28,291 nt of DNA, from assembly GCA_040007395.1 (NCBI GenBank), contig JBDTVG010000277.1, positions 1 to 28,291 of the forward strand, read 5' to 3'. The notes beneath the pieces are model-generated. The model saw nothing but the letters and a program-made list of their open reading frames with translations, was not told where the DNA came from and did no database searches. Positions 22,776-28,291 of the stretch are shown one piece after another. The position numbers were made by a program, and so were the translations under genes. The DNA comes from DATGFK01 sp040007395 (GTDB lineage Bacteria; Chloroflexota; Anaerolineae; Aggregatilineales; UBA2796). The number at the start of each line of letters is the position of its first letter. The stretch's first letter is position 1.

Positions 22776-23879
22776 ATGACACCATTGGAAACCCTTATTG
22801 CGGATCTCGATACGCCAGCACTGCTGGTTGACCTGCCCCGTATGGAAACCAATATCCGTACATGGCAAGCCGCGATCAGTCCCTATCGGGTCAACCTGCG
22901 CCCACACGTCAAAACACACAAAGTCCCGGCTATTGCCCAGATGCAGCTTGCGGCAGGCGCAAGTGGCATTACCGTCGCCAAAGTTGCCGAGGCAGAAGTC
23001 TTTGCCGCGCAGGGTTGCACTGATATTTTTATCGCCTATCCGGTCATTGGCGTGGAAAAGTGGCAGCACGTGGCACAGTTAGCGCAGATGTGTACGTTGA
23101 CGGTTGGAGGCGAGAGCGAAGTCGGGGCAAGAGGACTCAGCAAGGCGCTATCCGGCGCAATCGTGCGGGTGCGCGTCGAGATCGATCTGGGGTTAAATCG
23201 ATCTGGGGTGCGCCCTGAACAGGCCGAGGCGCTGTGCAAATTGATTGTGACACTGCCGGGTCTGGAACTGGATGGCATCTTTACGTTTCGGGGCGCGTCC
23301 TTTGCCGGAGCCAATAACCGCCCAATCGCTGATCTGGCACGGGAAGAAGGCGAAAGCATGGTCGCACTCGCCCAGCAGTTGCGATCTGTCGGGATTCCGA
23401 TCCGCGAAGTGAGCCTCGGATCAACCCCGACAGCGCGTGAAGCGGCACAAGTTCCCGGCGTAACCGAAGTCCGACCCGGCACGTATGTCTTCGGGGATTA
23501 CATGATGGCAGAACGCGGCATCGTTCGCTACGAAGATGTGGCGCTATCGATCTTATGCACAGTCGTTAGTCGCCCCGCTGCCGATAAAGCCACCGTAGAT
23601 GGTGGCTCTAAAACATTTTGCGGTGATATTTATCCACCAGCGATCAATCTCAAAGGCTATGCCAAAGCTGTCGGCATGGATGCAATCATCGAATCGTTAT
23701 CCGAAGAACACGGCGTAGTACGCTTGGGGTCGGGAGCTAATCCGCAGATTGGCGATAAGATTGCGTTCTACCCGATCCACGTCTGCACCACTGTTAACTT
23801 AGCCGATGAGCTTATCGGCATCCGTGACGGCAAAGTTAGTCAGGTATTTCCTATTTTGGCGAGGGGCAAACGCACATAG
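22776..23879 (+). CDS. D-threonine aldolase / D-serine dehydratase family PLP enzyme
   Basis: 367 residues of the alanine-racemase N-terminal fold group with metal-dependent D-threonine aldolases and DSD1-type D-serine dehydratases. The PLP lysine is K46 in LRPHVKTHK. The characteristic C-terminal metal pair is H335 and C337 in PIHVCTTVN. Other landmarks are DTPALLVDLPRMETNI, VEIDLGLNRSGV, SLGSTPTA and RPGTYVFGDYMM. It would cleave D-threonine/D-allo-threonine to glycine and acetaldehyde or eliminate water from D-serine; the sequence does not choose. The ATG at 22776 has AAGGAAA 8 nt upstream. It is alone, after a repeat-rich region that may carry its promoter. Confidence 0.9.
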   Translation: MTPLETLIADLDTPALLVDLPRMETNIRTWQAAISPYRVNLRPHVKTHKVPAIAQMQLAAGASGITVAKVAEAEVFAAQGCTDIFIAYPVIGVEKWQHVAQLAQMCTLTVGGESEVGARGLSKALSGAIVRVRVEIDLGLNRSGVRPEQAEALCKLIVTLPGLELDGIFTFRGASFAGANNRPIADLAREEGESMVALAQQLRSVGIPIREVSLGSTPTAREAAQVPGVTEVRPGTYVFGDYMMAERGIVRYEDVALSILCTVVSRPAADKATVDGGSKTFCGDIYPPAINLKGYAKAVGMDAIIESLSEEHGVVRLGSGANPQIGDKIAFYPIHVCTTVNLADELIGIRDGKVSQVFPILARGKRT

Positions 23880-23906
23880 CCAGAATAAACCGCTAAGTCT
23901 AAGTAT

Positions 23907-23976
23907 TCAGGACGCGGTAATTTTGGCAGCCCGCGCCTCAAAATACGCATAGATCAGCAAAAAGATCGCGACTGCT
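23907..23976 (-). pseudogene. Fragment: duplicate 3' end of the small membrane-protein gene at 25160
   Basis: On the minus strand it reads VAIFLLIYAYFEARAAKITAS and a stop, nearly identical to the C-terminus of the 101-residue membrane protein (AAIFLLIYAYFEARAAKFTSL). At the DNA level 23929-23970 matches 25182-25223 at 40 of 42 bases, in the same orientation. Only the last 20 or so codons remain. Rest of the gap to 24063 shows no gene. Confidence 0.8.
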
Positions 23977-24063
23977 GTCGTTTTTGAATTTTACCATGCA
24001 GTAGTTTATTGCATTACCGCGCATCCGAATGTTGCATCTATGGGTCAGTTCAATATCACTGGT

Positions 24064-25128
24064 TTAGTGTATGGTGCAAACTGCAATTCCCGCATCTCTG
24101 TCTGACCCATTTTTTTGATATATTTGACCCATTAGGAATTTCCCATCAGGCGAGAGTCTTATAAATCCTGTAATATCTAGGTTGATCTCATCAAGGGTTG
24201 CCAAGACTGTCATTTTCTGACGTTGTATATCATATTGAATGACACCAAGCTTTGTATTTAGCTCAAACGTGGTGTTATCTATCCAGATTGCGTATGGATC
24301 ACCTCGAAGTTCAAACTTAAGCGGGATGATCTTTTTGTTTACCAAATCATCTATCCAAAATATGGGGTCTTGGGTTTCTGGCAAAATAAGAAGATAATTT
24401 CCACTTGGATTAAGACCAACAACGCGGAATCCACTATCGGCAAAACCGGGACCATAGGTTGAAAACGGTGGTATATCGGCAAGCCGTTTGATAGTGATTT
24501 CTTGTCCGTTTTCTGATACCCAAATACTGTGTTCGACATAAGTGTTAAGACTTGGGGTAATGAATTGCGTCTCATCGGGGAACCAGAAAACATCCAGATC
24601 ATTCCCCCCTGGTACTGTTTCTATTCCGAGATTTGCCTCTATGCCTGTTTCCAAGTCCGTAAACCAGTAAACTGTATGATCTTGAATTTTGCGCGGATAG
24701 ATCAGCTTATTTCCACTTTTTGAAGCATTTATACCCTCAGTAATTCCTTCGGGGCCAAATGATAAATCCTTGAGTCTAGCCATAACGTTGTCAGGCAAGT
24801 TAGCCGTTTGGAACGGATTTTTAGTGAGCTTTTCAAGTTTGTCGGAAGAAAGGTGATACTGATACCATTGCGCTGGAACTCTGCCGATAGCATCTGTGGG
24901 CAAGTTCTGATTTATTGCAAAGATAACTAAATCAGGGTTTAACCAATGCCAACTTGATGCCAAGTAGGAATAGGGCGTATTGAGAAGCTTGCATTTTGCC
25001 GGAGATGCAGACTCCATGCTGATCATTGGTAATCCAACAATAATGAAAGAAACGACCAATACACCGATAAGTCGTTTATTCTGATTTAGCGCATATCTTT
25101 TTATCATTTGTATGTCGCTATGATCCAT
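24064..25128 (-). CDS. Hypothetical exported or membrane-anchored protein, beta-propeller-like
   Basis: 354 residues from the ATG at 25128; the frame is open to 25203 but that extension lies over the 3' end of the upstream gene. A basic start and one hydrophobic segment (about 19-36) suggest a membrane anchor or signal sequence. The remainder has repeated blades of the kind seen in TolB/WD40-like propellers, for example WFPDETQFITPS, LNPSGNYLLILPE and RLSPDGKFLMGQ. I do not recognise a specific family. The DNA is clearly AT-richer than its neighbours, and the gene is flanked by 42-bp direct repeats, so it looks inserted. Confidence 0.7.
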   Translation of the reverse strand: MDHSDIQMIKRYALNQNKRLIGVLVVSFIIVGLPMISMESASPAKCKLLNTPYSYLASSWHWLNPDLVIFAINQNLPTDAIGRVPAQWYQYHLSSDKLEKLTKNPFQTANLPDNVMARLKDLSFGPEGITEGINASKSGNKLIYPRKIQDHTVYWFTDLETGIEANLGIETVPGGNDLDVFWFPDETQFITPSLNTYVEHSIWVSENGQEITIKRLADIPPFSTYGPGFADSGFRVVGLNPSGNYLLILPETQDPIFWIDDLVNKKIIPLKFELRGDPYAIWIDNTTFELNTKLGVIQYDIQRQKMTVLATLDEINLDITGFIRLSPDGKFLMGQIYQKNGSDRDAGIAVCTIH

Positions 25129-25159
25129 TATCCTAAATTTTACGCCAGTAGATAAGGAT

Positions 25160-25465
25160 CTATAGCGAGGTGAATTTAGCCGCCCGCGCCTCAAAATACG
25201 CATAGATCAACAGAAAGATCGCGGCACAGGCCAGCGATCCTACGCCGATTAGCACATTTCGCAGCAGCGGATAACGCAGGATCACCGCACAAATCAGCAC
25301 GGTTGGGGCGGTGAACATAAAGGCTGTCGCGCCCAGAAAATGGAACACCTTAGCAAGCGTTCCCCCTTTGATCGGCTTTTCGGCTTCGGAGCGACGGGCG
25401 ACAAATATGCCCAGCGTCAGCCCGATCACGACATCGAGGCACAAGGCCAGCAACCATGTTGGCAT
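25160..25465 (-). CDS. Small three-TM membrane protein
   Basis: 101 residues with three hydrophobic helices (about 3-23, 43-63 and 68-91) and a basic loop ARRSEAEKPIKGG. No family is recognised. It is 20 nt downstream of the DUF5989 gene on the same strand, so it is probably the last gene of the carbamoyltransferase operon. A remnant of a second copy of its 3' end lies at 23.9 kb. A role as a membrane partner is inferred from position only. Confidence 0.7.
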   Translation of the reverse strand: MPTWLLALCLDVVIGLTLGIFVARRSEAEKPIKGGTLAKVFHFLGATAFMFTAPTVLICAVILRYPLLRNVLIGVGSLACAAIFLLIYAYFEARAAKFTSL

Positions 25466-25485
25466 ACGGCTACTCCTAGACTATC

Positions 25486-25704
25486 CTAAAACAGAGTGTA
25501 GATGAATGGGAAAGCCCCCGATGCGCCAAGTACCATGAGCACGCCCACGAGTAGCAAAGCCACAATCATCGGGATGAGCCACCATAATTTGCGCGTCCAC
25601 AAGAAGCGCAGCAGTTCGCCAACAATGCCCAGTCGCGATGTAAAATCGTTCAGCCGATCTTTGAGAGTCATTTTGGTCGAGTCTGTATTCGCGGTGTTTG
25701 CCAT
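25486..25704 (-). CDS. DUF5989-family small membrane protein (SxtK-like)
   Basis: 72 residues. The C-terminal half is the DUF5989 pattern: LGIVGELLRFLWTRKLWWLIP, a single TM helix and FPFIYTLF at the end. The N-terminal 20 residues are polar. DUF5989 genes typically sit beside NodU/CmcH/SxtI carbamoyltransferases, as here, 9 nt after that gene. The function is unknown; a membrane tether for the enzyme is a reasonable guess. Confidence 0.88.
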   Translation of the reverse strand: MANTANTDSTKMTLKDRLNDFTSRLGIVGELLRFLWTRKLWWLIPMIVALLLVGVLMVLGASGAFPFIYTLF

Positions 25705-25713
25705 CGTTAAAGT

Positions 25714-27492
25714 CTACTTTCTGACCAGAAATGGTCCCATCGCCAGCAGATCCAAGCCGCTGTTGCTGAAGGTGTTCCAAGCATTCGCGGGGGTTGAGAC
25801 AATCGGTTCGCCGCGCAAATTGAACGAGGTATTGAGCAGCACCGGAACACCCGTTGCCTCTCCGAATCGCTTGATCACGTCATAATAGCGGGGGTTCGTC
25901 TCGCGATCAATGGTTTGCAGGCGACCTGTGCCGCCTTCGTGGGTGGTCGCCGGGATGAGCGCTTGCTTATCGGGCTTGACCGGGCTGACCATGAGCATAA
26001 AACGCGGCGGCAACTGCTGCGCCACGTTGGGAAAATCGAAGTAGTCTTGCGCGCACTCCGCCAGCACGACTGGCGCAAAAGGCCGGAACGGTTCGCGATA
26101 CTTGATCTTGGTGTTGACGATATTTTTCATCTCGGTGCGGCGCGGGTCGGCAAGGATGCTCCGATTGCCTAGCGCACGCGGCCCCCACTCGAAGCGCCCC
26201 TGAAACCACCCGACGACCTGCCCCTTCGTGATCGACTCGGCAACTTCGTCCAGCAGTTTGTCATCGTCGGGGACGTAGCTATAGCGAATGCCCGCGCCTT
26301 CCAGAAAATCGCGGATCTCGCCTTCGCTGTATTCTTCGCCCCAGTAAGCGTGCGTCATGACCATCTGGCGCGGCTGACCGAGGACGCTGTGGTAGACCCA
26401 TAAGGCCGCCCCCAACGCGCCGCCATCGTCTCCAGCGGCGGGCTGAATGTAGATTTCCTCGAAGGGCGTTTCGTTCAACAGCTTGAAGTTCGCCACACTG
26501 TTCAGCGCGACCCCGCCCGCAAACGCCAATTTCTTGAGTCCGGTTTTGGCGTGCAGGTGGCGCACAATCTTAAGCAGGACATCTTCAGTTACCGCTTGGA
26601 TGCTAGCGGCGACATCGGCGTAATACTGGTTGCGCTCCATCGCCGCTTTTTCGTCGGCACGCTCCGGGTTGGTTGCCATCGTGAAAAAGTCGTCACTTGG
26701 GACGCGCTCCTCACCGAACAGATCCGTGAAGCGATGGTTATAGGTTTTATCCGCCGAGTAGTGGAAAGCAAAGTAATCCATGTTGAGATGGAAGCTGCCA
26801 TCGTCGCTCACGTCGATCAGCTTGCAGACTTTATCGACAAAACGCGGCGTGCCATAGGGAGCCATGCCCATGACCTTATACTCGCCCTCGTTGACCTTAA
26901 AGCCAAGGAAGGCGGTAAAGGCCGAATACAGCAGCCCCAGCGAGTGCGGGAAGCGCTGCTCTTTGAACAGTTCGATATTGTTGGTGCCTTGTCCGTTCCA
27001 GTTGGCGGTAGCCTTGCCGAGTGTGGTAGTCGTCCACTCGCCCACCCCATCGACAGTCAAGATGGCGGCTTCCTCAAACGGCGAACAGTAGAACGCACTC
27101 GCCGCGTGCGACATGTGATGATCGCAGAACAGGATTTGATCCGGCTTGATCTTGAGGTAATTCTGGATCGAGGTTTTGACCCACAGCTTTTCGGGCATCC
27201 ACACGAACATCGCTTCGCGCCACACATCGCGGGATCGGGGGAACGCGCCAAGTGTGGTCATCAGGATACGCTCGAACTTGACCAGCGGCTTCTCGTAGAA
27301 CACCGCGTAGTCGAGATCTCTGCTGGTAATGCCTGCTTTACGTAGGCAAAAGTCAATGGCTAGTGCCGGGAAACCATTATCATTTTTCTTGCGGGTGAAG
27401 CGTTCTTCCATTGCCGCCGCGATCAATTGACCGTCGTGCAGCAGCGCCACCGCCGAATCGTGGTAGAAACAGGAGATGCCCAGAATGTACAT
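25714..27492 (-). CDS. Carbamoyltransferase, NodU/CmcH/SxtI/TobZ family
   Basis: 592 residues. It transfers a carbamoyl group from carbamoyl phosphate via carbamoyl-AMP onto a hydroxyl of a sugar or natural product. The N-terminal Kae1/YrdC-like domain has MYILGISCFYHDSAVALLHDG. The metal-site residues H125, H129 and D148 have the same spacing as TobZ H114, H118 and D137. GDDGGALGAAL (354-364) is the nucleotide-binding motif. The C-terminal domain starts near GWFQGRFEWGPRALGNRSIL (428-447) and ends with FNLRGEPIVSTPANAW. The start overlaps the stop of the small gene upstream by 1 nt (TAATG). The acceptor is unknown; no glycosyltransferase or PKS gene is in view. Confidence 0.95.
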   Translation of the reverse strand: MYILGISCFYHDSAVALLHDGQLIAAAMEERFTRKKNDNGFPALAIDFCLRKAGITSRDLDYAVFYEKPLVKFERILMTTLGAFPRSRDVWREAMFVWMPEKLWVKTSIQNYLKIKPDQILFCDHHMSHAASAFYCSPFEEAAILTVDGVGEWTTTTLGKATANWNGQGTNNIELFKEQRFPHSLGLLYSAFTAFLGFKVNEGEYKVMGMAPYGTPRFVDKVCKLIDVSDDGSFHLNMDYFAFHYSADKTYNHRFTDLFGEERVPSDDFFTMATNPERADEKAAMERNQYYADVAASIQAVTEDVLLKIVRHLHAKTGLKKLAFAGGVALNSVANFKLLNETPFEEIYIQPAAGDDGGALGAALWVYHSVLGQPRQMVMTHAYWGEEYSEGEIRDFLEGAGIRYSYVPDDDKLLDEVAESITKGQVVGWFQGRFEWGPRALGNRSILADPRRTEMKNIVNTKIKYREPFRPFAPVVLAECAQDYFDFPNVAQQLPPRFMLMVSPVKPDKQALIPATTHEGGTGRLQTIDRETNPRYYDVIKRFGEATGVPVLLNTSFNLRGEPIVSTPANAWNTFSNSGLDLLAMGPFLVRK

Positions 27493-27725
27493 TAAGACTG
27501 ACCCCGCGCATCGTCCAGTGTCGCGCTCACCGGATTCCGATCTATCCAGTGAACGTCCGCCACTCGCCGAAGTGCCAGAGGGTCAGTAAACAGCTTTACG
27601 CCAAGCGCGAATGGAACCATAACCGTGAAATAGAAGCCATTCACAAACAACCGTGCCAGATAATCGCCGTTAATCTTGCCAATAATCTGCCAGCGATCCC
27701 AAGCAATCCGTAGAATATCGTTCAA
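27492..27725 (-). CDS. Small single-TM protein, SxtJ-like
   Basis: 77 residues from a TTG at 27725, with GAGGA about 6 nt upstream and a 4-nt overlap (TTGA) with the stop of the preceding small ORF. A longer ATG start at 27797 is possible but would overlap that ORF. It reads ILRIAWDRWQIIGKINGDYLAR, a TM segment LFVNGFYFTVMVPFALGV, LFTDPLALRR and a C-terminus with LDDARGQS. The pattern of an amphipathic segment, a TM helix ending in PFAL, DPL and a polar tail resembles SxtJ-family proteins found with SxtI-type carbamoyltransferases, though it is shorter. Assignment to that family is tentative. Confidence 0.68.
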   Translation of the reverse strand: MNDILRIAWDRWQIIGKINGDYLARLFVNGFYFTVMVPFALGVKLFTDPLALRRVADVHWIDRNPVSATLDDARGQS

Positions 27726-27850
27726 AACAAGTCCTCGCCCGGTTGATAAAACGTCGTGAACACAATGCCATACTGCTGAACCGCCGCGATTATACAAATC
27801 GCCTGCTGATCAGTCAACAGAGGGCGAAGTGTCTTTCGGGGCGAAAGCAT
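27722..27850 (-). CDS. Possible 42-residue ORF at the head of the carbamoyltransferase operon
   Basis: ATG at 27850 with GAGG 8 nt upstream, and a stop (TGA) that overlaps the TTG start of the next gene. It reads MLSPRKTLRPLLTDQQAI, then a hydrophobic middle and TTFYQPGEDLF at the end. No family is recognised. It may be a genuine small protein or the 3' end of a gene cut by the IS982 remnant that begins 16 nt upstream. Confidence 0.5.
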   Translation of the reverse strand: MLSPRKTLRPLLTDQQAICIIAAVQQYGIVFTTFYQPGEDLF

Positions 27851-27942
27851 CAAAATTACCTCATTAACCTGAGTTTCGGATAGGTGTTAGCATAAAGTCA
27901 ATGCTTTGGCCTGTTTTTGAATCAAACCAGCCATAGGAAATT

Positions 27943-27974
27943 CACCTTTCAGGTGCTTAAGCACCTGAAAGGTG
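27943..27974. repeat. Perfect 32-bp palindrome
   Basis: Two 16-nt arms with no loop, centred on CTTAAG. Each half is itself a near-palindrome (CACCT-TTC-AGGTG and CACCT-GAA-AGGTG), so one large or two small hairpins can form. No T-run follows on either strand, so it is not a terminator. It lies inside the IS982 remnant, where transposase homology stops. Confidence 0.85.
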
Positions 27975-28153
27975 GTATATAGTCTTTAAAACAGCGGTAG
28001 CCTGCTTGATGAAAATGGATAAGAATGGTCATAATTTCGCGCTCACACAATCCTGCTTTCCTTACCCGCTGTCCAGTTCGACTAGGCGTGGCGTTGTGCT
28101 GCTAGCCGTTGCCAAATATCATCGACATCGCAGAATAGTTCAAGTAAACTCAT
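27957..28153 (-). pseudogene. IS982-family transposase, N-terminal fragment with frameshifts
   Basis: From the ATG at 28153 it reads MSLLELFCDVDDIWQRLAAQ and stops soon after. After a frameshift a second block reads EREIMTILIHFHQAGYRCFK then DYI, matching the SEIMTI(L/I)IHFHQ region of IS982-type transposases. It then runs into the palindrome. The catalytic DDE portion is deleted. Confidence 0.8.
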
Positions 28154-28291
28154 CTTAGGATACCTTTCGAGTCGATCTTTAAGTCTGCTAACTCAAAGAT
28201 ACCGTTTTCTTCGATGGGTATCCCCTACCTTTCCGAAACTAAGCTGGACTTTACACATCAGGTGGCATAACAGAGCAAGTCGTTGAAACGT

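Larger units (their letters stand above)
27867..28245. mobile_element. IS982-family remnant, internally deleted
   Basis: Imperfect terminal inverted repeats: ACCTGAGTTTCGGATAGGTG at 27867-27886, and at 28226-28245 the reverse complement AGCTTAGTTTCGGAAAGGTA (16 of 20 matching). Inside are minus-strand pieces of an IS982-type transposase. The length of 379 bp against about 1 kb for intact members means most of the gene is gone. No flanking target duplication is seen. From 28246 to the end there is nothing recognisable. Confidence 0.78.

Noticed and set aside
26551..27345. 264-codon plus-strand ORF opposite the carbamoyltransferase
   Set aside because: Antisense shadow of conserved carbamoyltransferase sequence.
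27943..27974. Rho-independent terminator at the 32-bp palindrome
   Set aside because: No T-run follows the stem on either strand.

Overview
The window looks like a chromosomal segment from a member of the Chloroflexota. This is an inference from gene content (a PHP-type DnaE, ClpC, an LppX/LprG-type lipoprotein, a double-zinc-ribbon membrane protein, a PPOX/F420-type flavin protein, a carbamoyltransferase with DUF5989) and from many GC-rich intergenic repeats; no rRNA or tRNA gene is present to confirm it. Coding density is high and most genes are more GC-rich than A+T. Two stretches (about 11.1-12.2 kb and 24.0-25.1 kb) are visibly more AT-rich and look acquired.

Layout. 0.1-4.1 kb (-): DNA polymerase III alpha subunit (dnaE) with a complete PHP metal site and a long acidic linker. 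4.4-4.9 kb (-): DUF1801 protein. 5.1-7.7 kb (+): a lipoprotein and an MFS transporter separated by 3 nt, resembling the mycobacterial lprG-p55 operon. 8.0-10.6 kb (+): clpC, ending at a strong bidirectional terminator. 10.7-12.2 kb (-): a VOC gene broken by a one-base frameshift, a small AraC regulator and an unrecognised protein. 12.4-12.9 kb (+): membrane zinc-ribbon protein. 13.1-14.0 kb (+): MarR regulator and a PPOX-fold protein sharing an operator-like motif. 14.0-19.2 kb (-): a complete branched-chain amino acid/amide ABC transporter operon (livK-H-M-G-F order) with a terminator and repeat elements between its first genes. 19.3-20.1 kb (-): TauE/SafE permease. 20.3-21.4 kb (+): an IS605/IS1341-type element carrying only an intact TnpB. 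21.5-22.3 kb (+): epoxide-hydrolase-type alpha/beta hydrolase. 22.35-22.7 kb: a cluster of repeats including a small MITE-like element with perfect 16-bp terminal inverted repeats. 22.8-23.9 kb (+): D-threonine aldolase/D-serine dehydratase family enzyme. 23.9-25.5 kb: an AT-rich gene flanked by direct copies of the 3' end of a small membrane-protein gene. 25.2-27.85 kb (-): a tightly overlapping operon centred on a NodU/CmcH/SxtI-type carbamoyltransferase with small membrane proteins, similar in make-up to the sxtI-J-K group. 27.9-28.2 kb: an internally deleted IS982-family remnant containing a perfect 32-bp palindrome.

The best candidates for something not yet described are the lipoprotein-MFS operon outside mycobacteria, the carbamoyltransferase/small-membrane-protein operon with an extra 42-residue ORF, and the composite two-hairpin repeat family that recurs through the window and sits inside the liv operon and inside a MITE.
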